DNA from: Gordonia neofelifaecis NRRL B-59395
GTDB lineage: Bacteria; Actinomycetota; Actinomycetes; Mycobacteriales; Mycobacteriaceae
DNA length: 64,000 nucleotides
Direction of reading: 5' to 3'
NCBI RefSeq assembly: GCF_000192435.1
Contig: NZ_AEUD01000011.1
Span: 62,001-126,000 of the forward strand
Shown in pieces: positions 56,480 through 64,000 of the stretch. The position numbers were made by a program, and so were the translations under genes. Numbering within the stretch: the first letter of the stretch is position 1; each line of letters begins with the position of its first letter. The notes beneath the pieces were generated by a model. It was not told the DNA's origin, made no database searches, and saw only the letters and a program-made list of their open reading frames with translations.

Positions 56480-56510
56480 GGCCACCGAGGGCAGATTGCC
56501 CTCGGTGGCC
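56480..56510 (-). terminator. Hairpin terminator
   Basis: GGCCACCGAGGGCA and TGCCCTCGGTGGCC form a perfect 14-bp stem with a GAT loop, 26 bases beyond the stop of the leftward gene at 56536. Confidence 0.8.
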
Positions 56511-56535
56511 GCTGAGGCGACGGATTGTTTGTGGG

Positions 56536-57261
56536 TCAGCCCCGCCCTCGAATCGGACGGGCCGGATTCAGCTTGTCCCCGTCCGCAGTGATCCGGTGGT
56601 TCGGTGCGGCGGGCCAGGCCTCGACAGCCGAGCTGAGCAGGATCCGATCGGCTGCCGCGGAACTCGCGCCGATGTAGGTGCAGATGAAATCGAAGTGTGA
56701 GCACACGTACCAGCTGCGATCCTCGGGCCACCACATGTTCGCGCGCAGCCCGTGAAGGCTCTCGGCAGCGCGACTGGACGGTCCGGACGTCAGGTAGAAG
56801 TTGAAGGCCCCGATGCGTGCCTTCGGGAAATCGCGTGCGATGTCCTCGTGTGCGGTGTTGCCTTCCCAGAATGCGAAGGTGCACGAGACGTCGGTGCGGT
56901 CGCCGGTGAGCAGTCGGGCGATCTCATCGATCATCGTGCCTGGCGCGAAGTCGATGTAGGACGGTCCACTGTTGCAGGGCACGACGAGCTCGTCGGCGCC
57001 GCCCGTCGAGATGTTCGTCCATTGCATCTCGGCATGGGCGATCCGCCCGTTCACCCGGGCGACGTCGGACCATGAGAACTGCTCGATCGGCTGGTCGTCG
57101 ATCGTCCGCTCGACGGGATGAAGCACCCGGAGATATCGGTCATAGCCGGACGGAACCAACTCGGCGACGGTGCCCTCGTAGGGCGGCGCGAGGCGGTCAT
57201 TGATCCACGCCGCGGCGGTCATGTCACGGAGGAGGTCGTCGCGAGTCCATTCTCGTCGCAT
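56536..57261 (-). CDS. Uncharacterised conserved actinobacterial protein
   Basis: The 241-residue protein has no membrane segment or signal peptide. It begins MRREWTRDDLLRDM, has Trp- and Pro-rich stretches (NMWWPEDRSWYVCSHFDFIC) and ends AVEAWPAAPNHRITADGDKL. The RSWYV...DF...TYIGAS region resembles a family of small actinobacterial proteins without a known function. The ATG at 57261 was chosen at the point where the downstream translation becomes gene-like; the start has no clear ribosome-binding site. It lies behind a CoA-transferase gene. Confidence 0.7.
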   Translation of the reverse strand: MRREWTRDDLLRDMTAAAWINDRLAPPYEGTVAELVPSGYDRYLRVLHPVERTIDDQPIEQFSWSDVARVNGRIAHAEMQWTNISTGGADELVVPCNSGPSYIDFAPGTMIDEIARLLTGDRTDVSCTFAFWEGNTAHEDIARDFPKARIGAFNFYLTSGPSSRAAESLHGLRANMWWPEDRSWYVCSHFDFICTYIGASSAAADRILLSSAVEAWPAAPNHRITADGDKLNPARPIRGRG

Positions 57262-57349
57262 CGGGAGCCCGTTCGTCGTTTGCCGAACCCTGATCGAATC
57301 AGACAATCGGCGTGAGTACTGCCGGATCGCCGACGACCGCCCGCTCCGA

Positions 57350-58552
57350 TCACCCGCCCAGGCGAACCACGCCGGCGTCGGCCAGGCGGTCCACATCCGC
57401 CGGGGCGTAGCCCGCCTCCGCCAGCAGCGCGGCGGTCTGGGCGCCGAGCGCGGGGACATCGCCCATCGAGGCCTCCACATCGCCGAACGTCGCCGGGGGA
57501 AGGAGTGCCTTGACCTGGGCGAACGGGGTGCCGACGGTACGCCAGCGGTCGCGGGCGGCCAATTGCGGATGGTCGGCGACATCGCCGAGTTGCTTGATCT
57601 GGGCGGCGGGGATTCCGGCGTCCGCCAGTTTCGCGTCGAGCTCGGCTGTGGTCCAGAGGCGCGTGCGGTCGGCGACCGCGGCGTCGCACGCGGCTCGGTT
57701 CTCGACGCGGCTCATGTTGGTGGCGAAACGCGGATCGTCGGTGAGCTCCGGAACACCGAGCACCGTGGTGAGAGCCCGCCAGCCGCCGTCGCTCTGCACG
57801 CCGATCAGGATCTGGCCGTCGCGGGTGGGGTAGGAGTCGTACGGCGCGATGGAGACATGACTGACGCCCATCCGCGGTGGCTGCTGCCCGGTGTACATCT
57901 GCGTGTAGAGCGAGTGGCCCATCCATTCGACGGTCGACTCCAGCATCGAGACCTCGATCGCGGCACCCTCGCCGGTCCGGTAGCGGCGCAGCAGCGCCGC
58001 GAGAACGGCTTGCGCGCAATACATTCCGGACGCGATGTCGGCGGTCGGGATCCCGGTCTTGACCGCGTCGTCGGGGGTGCCGGTGATCGAGATGAGACCG
58101 CTCTCGGCCTGGATCAGCATGTCGTAAGCCTTGCGCTGCTCGAACGGCCCTCCGGTCCCGTAGCCCGACAGGTCGACGGTGACCAGTCCGGGATGGGCGG
58201 CTCGCAGTTCGTCGGACCCGAGGCAGAGGCGCGCGGCGGCACCGGGCGCCAGGTTCTGCAGGAAGACGTCGGCGCTCGCGATCAGCGTCTGGACGATGTC
58301 GCGACCTTCGGCCGACTTGAGGTCGACGGCCAGGGACTCCTTGCCTCGGTTCAACCAGACGAAGTGGGCGCCCGTGCCGTGCACGGCCTCGTCGTACGCG
58401 CGGGCGAAGTCGCCGCCGTCCGGCCGCTCCACCTTGATGACGCGGGCGCCGAGATCGGCGAGGTGCCGCGAGGCGAGGGGAGCGGCGACCGCCTGCTCGA
58501 GAGTCACGACCGTCACGCCGTCGAGCGGGAGCAGGGATTCGACATGTGCCAT
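57350..58552 (-). CDS. Family III CoA transferase (CaiB/BaiF type)
   Basis: The 400-residue protein starts MAHVESLLPLDGVTVVTLEQ, has the LADLGARVIKVERPDGGDFAR segment (split), NRGKESLAVDLKS, the catalytic Asp in AYDMLIQAESGLIS (by family), and GQVKALLP-type late motifs (FAQVKALLPP). It moves CoA between acyl groups in lipid or aromatic breakdown. The true gene starts at ATG 58552; a much longer frame upstream to 60220 is the shadow of two plus-strand genes. Its 3' end is 88 bases from the next gene in the same direction. Confidence 0.9.
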   Translation of the reverse strand: MAHVESLLPLDGVTVVTLEQAVAAPLASRHLADLGARVIKVERPDGGDFARAYDEAVHGTGAHFVWLNRGKESLAVDLKSAEGRDIVQTLIASADVFLQNLAPGAAARLCLGSDELRAAHPGLVTVDLSGYGTGGPFEQRKAYDMLIQAESGLISITGTPDDAVKTGIPTADIASGMYCAQAVLAALLRRYRTGEGAAIEVSMLESTVEWMGHSLYTQMYTGQQPPRMGVSHVSIAPYDSYPTRDGQILIGVQSDGGWRALTTVLGVPELTDDPRFATNMSRVENRAACDAAVADRTRLWTTAELDAKLADAGIPAAQIKQLGDVADHPQLAARDRWRTVGTPFAQVKALLPPATFGDVEASMGDVPALGAQTAALLAEAGYAPADVDRLADAGVVRLGG

Positions 58553-58840
58553 GCGAATCAGTGTCGCATCGGCGGAGGTCGGCCCGGCGCCCGCGGCGGG
58601 ACCCGGCACCGTCCCATGTTCGGGCGATTCGTGCGGCGCGGATCCGGTTGCCGCCGAAGCGATATCCGGCATCCTTCGTTGTTCGGACCAGCGCGTTCGA
58701 CGGAGAATCGTGCTGTGACCTGCGTGATGAGACGGATCGTGCCATTTTGCATTGTGACATCGGAGTGTTTCACTGTCCGGGGCCCGATGGAGACTGTGCC
58801 GCTCGCAGAACAGCGGTGCGCGGGCCGGAGGAGGTGACCG

Positions 58841-60109
58841 ATGCGGTCGATTAGTGTGTCGGGTATTCGGGCCGTGTTCGTCTCGGCGTTGGTGCTGACG
58901 GTCGCCGTCGGCGGGGCGGCGCTTGCTTCGCCGCGGGCGTCGGCCGCGCCGGAGCTCGATCGGTACCTGAATCTGCCGATGGTCAACCGCGATGCCGATC
59001 ACGGTCCGGGCGGCGTCAATCCGGCGCTGCCGACCGATCCGGCCGTGCTGCGGGGTCTGCTCGACGAGGCGCGCGAACGAGGGGTCGCGCCGACGTCGTA
59101 CCAGGCTTTGCTGTTGCAGTACCGGCTCGCCGACACGACGGCCGCGGCCGGGATCGATCTCAAGTCGTGGAATCCGCGCGCCGGTGTGACCGCGAACCGC
59201 GGGAACCTCGCGAAGTCGTACCAGTTCTACAAGAATCTCCAGCTCGACCACCGAGAACTGCAGTGGGCGGGCATGGGCGGTCTCGTCGGCGCGGACTTCG
59301 GCGGTGGCCTTCTCGATTTCGAGCTGGCGACGAACGTCTACGCGTTCACTCGACTGGCACCGGTGGCGAACGCGATCGTGACCGAGACCAACCGCGCGTT
59401 CGGCCCGGCGATCATCGACCGGCTGCCGACCGGCCTTCGCGCTCTCGCGCGCGTCGGCGCGACGATCACGCCCGCGGACCTCCAGTACGTCCAAGGCTCG
59501 ATCCTGGTGATGCAGAAGAACATCTTCAGCGATCTCATGCCCATGCATCGCGCATACGTGACTGGCGGGCTCCCAGCACTCCGCGAGATGTACGACGCGG
59601 GACTGTTCCCCGCCGACATCATGCGAGCGTGGGAGCAGGTCGCCACCAAGACCCCCGACGGCATCGCGGCAGGCAACGCCAGGCTGCTCAAGCGCGAGCA
59701 GGGCGACATCGTCAGCAAGCAGTGGGACGCGGTCCGCGCCTACCGCGGCGACATCGGTGAGGCGATGACCTACGCCAGCACCCTCGCCGGCTCGCCGTCG
59801 GTGGCCGGAGTGCTGCCGCTGCGGTCGTACAAGCCGCTCCAGCTCACCGGCACCACGCCCGACCGCCGCGTGGTCACCGTGACGGTGCCGCTGCCGTCGT
59901 GGAACTGGTCCGTGTTCGACCAGCGCTGGGACTACATCACCGATCAGCTCCTCCCGAAGTACCGCTACCAGGTGGAGAACCGCTGGTCGGACCTGCGCCG
60001 CGAGCTGGTGATCCCCGCGGATGCGCAGATGGAGCAGCATCGACCGATCTGGAACCTGCTGCCGATGATGCAGTCGGCGCTCGACACGCTGAAGGCGGAA
60101 GTCCGATGA
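58841..60109 (+). CDS. Secreted protein of unknown function
   Basis: The 422-residue protein has a signal peptide (VFVSALVLTVAVGGAALASP, then ASAAPELD) and no further membrane span. The mature part is helical with many aromatic residues (SYQFYKNLQLDHRELQWAGM and WNWSVFDQRWDYITDQLLP). There are no catalytic motifs. GGAGGAGG precedes ATG 58841. Its stop overlaps the next start (ATGA), so it is coupled to a lipase-like gene. The upstream 58553-58840 is non-coding and probably carries the promoters of both directions. Confidence 0.75.
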   Translation: MRSISVSGIRAVFVSALVLTVAVGGAALASPRASAAPELDRYLNLPMVNRDADHGPGGVNPALPTDPAVLRGLLDEARERGVAPTSYQALLLQYRLADTTAAAGIDLKSWNPRAGVTANRGNLAKSYQFYKNLQLDHRELQWAGMGGLVGADFGGGLLDFELATNVYAFTRLAPVANAIVTETNRAFGPAIIDRLPTGLRALARVGATITPADLQYVQGSILVMQKNIFSDLMPMHRAYVTGGLPALREMYDAGLFPADIMRAWEQVATKTPDGIAAGNARLLKREQGDIVSKQWDAVRAYRGDIGEAMTYASTLAGSPSVAGVLPLRSYKPLQLTGTTPDRRVVTVTVPLPSWNWSVFDQRWDYITDQLLPKYRYQVENRWSDLRRELVIPADAQMEQHRPIWNLLPMMQSALDTLKAEVR

Positions 60110-61455
60110 CAGCGGCCAGGCGCGCGTCCGCCGTGGTGGCCGCGGTCGCCGTCGTCGCGTCGATCCTCGCCGCGTCGATCCTCGCCGCGCCGGCTCACGC
60201 GGGCCCGCGCACCCGGACACCTGCGCTCGGCGAGGTCTTCAACGGTTTCGTGATCGGCACCTTCGCGCACGGTCGGATGGCGGGTCCCGACGAGATCCTG
60301 GAGCCGCTCCGGGCCACCGACCCGTTCTATCGCGAGCCGCGGCTGTCCGGCACGGAGAAGCCCGGCACCCTGCTGAAGTCGAAGCCCGTCGCCGTGCAGT
60401 ACACCGGCTTCCGCCCGGGTGACGTGACCGCCTACAAGATCATGTACGTGACCACCGCCCTCGACGGCACCGCGGACGTCAGCACCGGGCTCATCATGAT
60501 CCCGCGCGACGGGCGGTCCGATGCGAAGCGCCCGATCGTCAGCTACCAGATGGCCAACGACAGCGTCGGCGGCAACTGCCATCCGTCGGCCATGTGGACC
60601 GGCGCCGATCCGCTCGACGGCGCCGCGATGTCGGCGCTCGGCCCGCTGGCGCAACTGTTCGGCAAGGGATACGCGGTCGTCATGTCCGACGTCGGCAACA
60701 ACGGCGACCCGAATCCACACGGCGTCTTCGCGGGCAAGTACAACGCTCGCACCAGCCTCGACGCGATCCGGGCGGCCTTCGCGGTCACCGACGCCGGCCT
60801 CTCGCGCACGGCCCCGATCGGCCTGTTCGGCATCGCGGGCGGCGGCGTCGGCACCGGCCACGCGCTGGAGATGAAGGATCGCTACGCGCCCGAACTCCAG
60901 ATCAAGGCGGCCGTGCTCGAAGGCATGGTGCCGAACTACCGCAACTTCATCGCGACCGCCGACGGATCCGTCGGGTCCGGATTCGCGATGGCGACGCTGC
61001 TCGGTCTCGAGCCGCACTATCCCGACATGCGTCTGAACGATCACCTCAACGACGCCGGCCGCGCGGTCGCTGACTACTACCGCACCCAGTGCCAGAGCCC
61101 CGGGTACTTCACGCTGCCGTTGGTGCCGCTGCGGACGCTGTTCAAGGGCGATCAGCCACCGGCGGGAATCGCGTCGTTCCAACGCGCCTATCGCGACAAC
61201 GTGATGGGTCTCGGCACCCCCGCGAAGGGCGTGCAGACGCTGGTGGCGTCGTGTGCCGCCGACGATTCGCCGATGTCGCTGGTGCCCGCGGCCGACTCGC
61301 GGAAGCTCGTCCACGACTGGCGCAGCCGCGGCGGCCTGGTCGACTACCAGCCGACCGACTGCAGCATGGTCGAGGCCATCACCGACATCTACGGCTGGGG
61401 AACCGATCTCTTCGGCATGCAGACCGTCGACTGGCTGGCCGCGCACCTGAAGTAG
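60106..61455 (+). CDS. Secreted lipase-family protein with a substituted nucleophile
   Basis: The 449-residue protein has a signal peptide (SAVVAAVAVVASILAASILA, then APAHAG) and the secretory lipase fold: YKIMYVTTALDGTADVSTGL, SYQMANDSVGGNCHPSAM and VVMSDVGNNGDPNPHG. The nucleophile elbow reads GIAGGG at residue 244, with Ala (codon 60835-60837) where related lipases have Ser. The C-terminal region around DYQPTDCSMVEAITD lacks an evident catalytic His. It may be a pseudoenzyme, a lipid-binding protein, or use other residues. It is translationally coupled to the unknown secreted protein upstream. Confidence 0.82.
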   Translation: MTAARRASAVVAAVAVVASILAASILAAPAHAGPRTRTPALGEVFNGFVIGTFAHGRMAGPDEILEPLRATDPFYREPRLSGTEKPGTLLKSKPVAVQYTGFRPGDVTAYKIMYVTTALDGTADVSTGLIMIPRDGRSDAKRPIVSYQMANDSVGGNCHPSAMWTGADPLDGAAMSALGPLAQLFGKGYAVVMSDVGNNGDPNPHGVFAGKYNARTSLDAIRAAFAVTDAGLSRTAPIGLFGIAGGGVGTGHALEMKDRYAPELQIKAAVLEGMVPNYRNFIATADGSVGSGFAMATLLGLEPHYPDMRLNDHLNDAGRAVADYYRTQCQSPGYFTLPLVPLRTLFKGDQPPAGIASFQRAYRDNVMGLGTPAKGVQTLVASCAADDSPMSLVPAADSRKLVHDWRSRGGLVDYQPTDCSMVEAITDIYGWGTDLFGMQTVDWLAAHLK

Positions 61456-61607
61456 ACGGAGCGCTGCAAGGCGGTCTCTTATTACCGCAGGTCACCGCTC
61501 CCGTCACGAGGGCAGTGAGTCCCTCCCAGGTCGACCACTTCGGGGCACTCGCTGCCCTAGTAGATTCTGGACCGGAGCGAGGCCGCCGCCGGCCGCCGCC
61601 GTCCTCC

Positions 61608-61666
61608 GCGTCCCCGCCATCACGTCTGATGGACATATAGTCCGCGAACACTCCTCACGGGGACGC
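61608..61666. repeat. Second copy of the 59-base palindromic element
   Basis: It starts GCGTCCCCG, has GGACATATAGTCC in the middle and ends CTCACGGGGACGC. The length and plan equal the element at 35800-35858, with the left arm more diverged. Confidence 0.6.
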
Positions 61667-61763
61667 GCAAGTCACCACTAAGGGGTGTCGAGTAGCCCGT
61701 GAACCCTTCGGCGGAGCTCACGAGAACCCGGGTGCGAGCGTGTCGAGACTCGGGGTGTCGGGC

Positions 61764-61808
61764 GGTCTCGATGCGCCTCGTCACTTCGTTCCTCGGCTTA
61801 CTCGACCA
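61764..61808. repeat. REP-like intergenic motif, copy 3
   Basis: GGTCTCGATGCGCC at the left and TTACTCGACCA at the right; related to the copies at 15741 and 15835. Confidence 0.5.
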
Positions 61809-61828
61809 TCGGGGGAAGGCGCTCTCGG

Positions 61829-62656
61829 CTACCCGGCCGCCTGCACCTCGACGACCGCGAGTTCGTCGGCCCGGAGTGTCGCATCGATCGCGGCGATCGA
61901 TCCGGTCGGGGTGAACGAGACGTCCATGACCAGGAGCATGGCGTCGGTGCCGGACGGGTGCGGCACGGCCACGCCGATCTTGCCGTCGAGCAGCACCGTC
62001 AGCGCCGACTTGGCGCGGAACATGAATGCCTCCGCGATCGCCGGCGCGCCGTTGACCAGGGCGGGCGGCTCGTCGTCGGTGAAGGTCCGGAACACCGCGT
62101 CGGGATCGAGCAGTTCGACGAGCGCGCCGAAGTCTCCGTCGCGGGAAGCCGACAGGAACGCCGCGACGGCGCTCGCGCGGCGGGAACTCGCGTCGGGCGG
62201 TGCCGCGGACACTCGCTTGCGTGCCCGGCTCGCGACCTGGCGGGTGGCCGCGGGCGACTTTCCGAGAATCGAGGCGACGTCGTCGAACGGCACCCCGAAC
62301 ACGTCGTGCAGGACGAACGCGACGCGTTCGGCGGGCCCGAGGTTGTCGATCACCGCGCTCATCGCGGACCCCACGGCTTCGGCGAGTTGCGCCTCATCGG
62401 CGGGCCCGGTGCGCGGGTCGGGCCGGTCGGCGTCCTCGATCGGCGCGGTGTCGCGGCGGGCACGCAGCATGTCGAGGCAGATGCGGGAGACGACCGTCGT
62501 CAGCCAGGCGGTCGGGTTGTCGATCTCGTCGTCGACATCCATGGCGCGGAGCCAGGCCTCCTGCACCGCCTCCTCCGCATCGGCGGGCGCGCCGAGCATC
62601 CGCGTGGCCACCGACATCAGTCGGGGACGAGCGTTCTCAAAGATTTCCGTCTGCAT
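61829..62656 (-). CDS. ECF41-like sigma factor with C-terminal SnoaL-type domain
   Basis: The 275-residue protein has sigma region 2 (MLGAPADAEEAVQEAWLRAM, then WLTTVVSRICLDMLRARR), region 4 (LGPAERVAFVLHDVFGVPFD, then ATRQVASRARKRV) and a fused C-terminal SnoaL-like domain (about 175-275) known to regulate ECF41 sigma factors in place of an anti-sigma. The WLPEP linker motif usual in ECF41 is not seen. The neighbour is a carboxymuconolactone-decarboxylase-type gene, the standard ECF41 target. Both genes have matching promoters. GAAGGA is nine bases before ATG 62656. Confidence 0.9.
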   Translation of the reverse strand: MQTEIFENARPRLMSVATRMLGAPADAEEAVQEAWLRAMDVDDEIDNPTAWLTTVVSRICLDMLRARRDTAPIEDADRPDPRTGPADEAQLAEAVGSAMSAVIDNLGPAERVAFVLHDVFGVPFDDVASILGKSPAATRQVASRARKRVSAAPPDASSRRASAVAAFLSASRDGDFGALVELLDPDAVFRTFTDDEPPALVNGAPAIAEAFMFRAKSALTVLLDGKIGVAVPHPSGTDAMLLVMDVSFTPTGSIAAIDATLRADELAVVEVQAAG

Positions 62657-62657
62657 G

Positions 62658-62684
62658 TGTCACATCCTTCTCCGTTGATCCGTC
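62658..62684 (+). promoter_or_regulatory. ECF41-type promoter of the CMD gene
   Basis: TGTCACA (62658-62664), exactly 16 bases, then CGTC (62681-62684). This equals the known ECF41 promoter pattern and points toward the gene at 62761. Confidence 0.82.
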
Positions 62685-62692
62685 ATATGAGT

Positions 62693-62719
62693 GACGGGGC
62701 AGTCGCTCCGCATGTGACA
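62693..62719 (-). promoter_or_regulatory. ECF41-type promoter of the sigma gene itself
   Basis: On the minus strand TGTCACA (62719-62713), 16 bases, then CGTC (62696-62693). It faces the plus-strand promoter; the two -10 elements are eight bases apart. Confidence 0.82.
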
Positions 62720-62760
62720 GACGCCCGGCGCCGCCGGGACCGACGCAAGGAGACATGACC

Positions 62761-63219
62761 ATGAACGCACGGATGACCAACCCCGTGATGCTGCTTCCCG
62801 GCGTGTTCGACGCCCTGATGGCGATCCACAAGACCGTCGCCGACACCGGCCTGCCGCAGGACCTCTGCGAGATGGTGAACATGCGGGCCAGCCAGCTCAA
62901 CGGCTGCAGCACGTGCCTCGACGGCCACTGGCGGATCGCCCGCAAGCTCGGCGTCAGCGACGAGAAGCTGTTCGCCGTCGGCGCGTGGCGGGACTCGCCG
63001 TACTTCTCCGACGCCGAGCGCATCGCGCTGGAGATGGCGGAGGAACTGACCGAGCTCTCGAACAAGCCCGAAGCGGTCTCCGACGAGCTGTGGGAGCGCG
63101 CCGCCGACGAGTTCGACGAGGCGCAGCTCGCCGCACTCGTCGTCGCGATCGGCAACATCAACCTCTACAACCGCGTGAACCATGCGACGCGCCAGGTCGG
63201 CGGCTCGTGGAAGCCGTGA
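62761..63219 (+). CDS. Carboxymuconolactone decarboxylase / AhpD-like protein
   Basis: The 152-residue protein has the AhpD-like redox motif in LNGCSTCLDGHWRIARKLG (CxxC and a following His), with an upstream Glu in CEMVNMRASQ. Such proteins act as peroxidase-linked thiol reductases or decarboxylases. ATG 62761 lies eight bases after AAGGAG, preferred over ATG 62755. It is the typical target gene of ECF41 sigma factors and has a matching promoter at 62658-62684. Confidence 0.92.
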   Translation: MNARMTNPVMLLPGVFDALMAIHKTVADTGLPQDLCEMVNMRASQLNGCSTCLDGHWRIARKLGVSDEKLFAVGAWRDSPYFSDAERIALEMAEELTELSNKPEAVSDELWERAADEFDEAQLAALVVAIGNINLYNRVNHATRQVGGSWKP

Positions 63220-63234
63220 ACACGGGACGGGCCG

Positions 63235-64000
63235 TCAGGCCTTCTTTCGGGTTCCGGGCAGCACGCCCGCGTCGATCACCGGCTTGACGAAGCGTCGGGT
63301 GCGTTCGATCAGATCGGCGAAGCTCGCGTCGAGGCTCGCTCCGGTCAGTTGATCGGTGCGTGCCTCGATGTCCTGGTACATCGCGTACCCGTCAGCGGTG
63401 AGCCGGTGGTCGTCGCCGACGCGCTCCGCGAGGCCGCGGTCGGCGAGCCGGTCGACGGCGGCATTCCAGTCGTCCTCCGACCATCCGCGGGTCAGCAGGA
63501 AGAAGCGATGGCCCAGCACCCGACGCGGAACGTCCTCCGGCAGCTGCGCCTCGTGGAAGACGCCGGCGTCGATGCCGTCGAGACCGTGGCTGATGAGCTC
63601 GGCGATGTGGTTGTCGCCCCGCCATTCGCGCAGCACCGACAGGTGCCGCCACAGCGCGAGATGCGGTGCCTCGGGAATCGCCGACGCCGCCCAGGCCGCG
63701 CCCAACGGACGACCCGAGACGGGCAGCCCGTCGAGCAGCGACTCGAATTCGGGGAGCAGCGGCGCGATCTCGTCGCAGGCGTCGCCGAGGATCGACCGGT
63801 ACTGCTCGTCGAGCATGGCGTAGCGGCGCTCGTCGATCGCGGCCAGCCCGGCGGCGCGGGCCCGCTCCCACGCCGACTCGGTCAGCGATGGCGAGAAGTT
63901 GTAGAAGGCGGCGGTGACCACCGGCCCGGCCGCCTCGCCGAGCGGCACCGCGCGGGCGCCGACGTAGAAGGCGTGGCCGTCGAGTCCGAGGTCGGTCTGC
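63235..64000 (-). CDS. SCO6745-like protein (5' partial, continues beyond the window)
   Basis: The frame is open to the right edge: upstream of the internal GTG at 63948 the residues read TDLGLDGHAFYVGARA, continuing into PLGEAAGPVVTAAFYNFSPS. This matches the SCO6745 family of actinobacterial proteins of about 280 residues. It has a winged-helix-like C-terminal half (DDWNAAVDRLADRGLAERVG). Function unknown; some members may regulate transcription. It is convergent with the CMD gene. The start is not in the window. Confidence 0.82.
   Translation of the reverse strand, partial: QTDLGLDGHAFYVGARAVPLGEAAGPVVTAAFYNFSPSLTESAWERARAAGLAAIDERRYAMLDEQYRSILGDACDEIAPLLPEFESLLDGLPVSGRPLGAAWAASAIPEAPHLALWRHLSVLREWRGDNHIAELISHGLDGIDAGVFHEAQLPEDVPRRVLGHRFFLLTRGWSEDDWNAAVDRLADRGLAERVGDDHRLTADGYAMYQDIEARTDQLTGASLDASFADLIERTRRFVKPVIDAGVLPGTRKKA

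Larger units (their letters stand above)
61456..61828. other. Intergenic stretch with two repeated elements
   Basis: No gene is seen in these 373 bases. It holds a diverged copy of the 59-base palindromic element (61608-61666), a REP-like motif (61764-61808) and GC-rich triplet-like sequence at 61578-61605. It separates the secreted pair from the convergent sigma factor gene. Confidence 0.7.

Noticed and set aside
57350-60220. A 956-residue minus-strand open frame
   Set aside because: Only its last 400 codons, from ATG 58552, look like a protein (CoA transferase). The rest lies antisense to a secreted-protein gene and is Arg/His/Asp-rich noise.
52317-64000. Integrative element at tRNA-Leu
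   Set aside because: No integrase, relaxase or duplicated tRNA end was seen, and a normal terminator follows the tRNA.

Overview
The window is the replication-origin neighbourhood of a high-GC, mycolate-type actinobacterium (order Mycobacteriales). Gene content and style point to Gordonia or a close relative, but the genus is an inference. From left to right the core order matches the origin region of Mycobacterium tuberculosis: murJ/mviN (cut by the left edge), sigM and a short rsmA-like gene, trxB-trxA, cwlM, a GNAT-like gene, parB-parA, rsmG, jag, yidC-yidD-rnpA-rpmH, dnaA, oriC, dnaN, gnd, recF, dciA, gyrB-gyrA, a DUF3566 protein, tRNA-Ile, tRNA-Ala, a proline-rich membrane protein, ppiA, a PH-domain protein, crgA, pabA/trpG, and the growth and division operon fhaA-fhaB-pstP-rodA-pbpA-pknA-pknB, followed by tRNA-Leu.

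Accessory genes interrupt or follow this backbone. A fatty-acid-hydroxylase-like gene with a divergent TetR regulator lies between murJ and sigM. A block at 31.9-38.4 kb, between tRNA-Ala and the proline-rich membrane protein, holds three alpha/beta hydrolases, an FAD dehydrogenase, an ArsR-SRPBCC pair and a TfoX-like protein. A rhomboid protease follows ppiA. Beyond tRNA-Leu (52.4-64 kb) are a TetR-controlled FAD monooxygenase, an SDR, an enoyl-CoA hydratase, a CoA transferase, a translationally coupled pair of secreted proteins, an ECF41-like sigma factor with its carboxymuconolactone-decarboxylase partner, and a SCO6745-like protein cut by the right edge. No transposase, integrase, CRISPR array or rRNA operon was seen.

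The main non-coding features are: (i) about 3.9 kb without convincing genes between rsmG and jag (12.7-16.6 kb) carrying seven ParB-site (parS) like sequences, with an eighth inside parA; (ii) oriC between dnaA and dnaN with DnaA boxes and a very AT-rich nested inverted-repeat segment; (iii) a tandem pair of perfect TTATCCACA DnaA boxes 20 kb away, upstream of the PH-domain gene; (iv) two face-to-face promoters, each TGTCACA-N16-CGTC, between the ECF41-like sigma gene and its partner; and (v) several palindromic operators and repeats.

Functionally the window joins chromosome replication (dnaA, dnaN, recF, dciA, gyrase), segregation (parABS), membrane-protein insertion (yidC/yidD/jag), and a kinase-controlled cell-wall programme. 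In mycobacteria PknB acts on CwlM and the MurJ pseudokinase, FhaA binds the phosphorylated MurJ domain, and PstP reverses phosphorylation; every one of these parts is encoded here.
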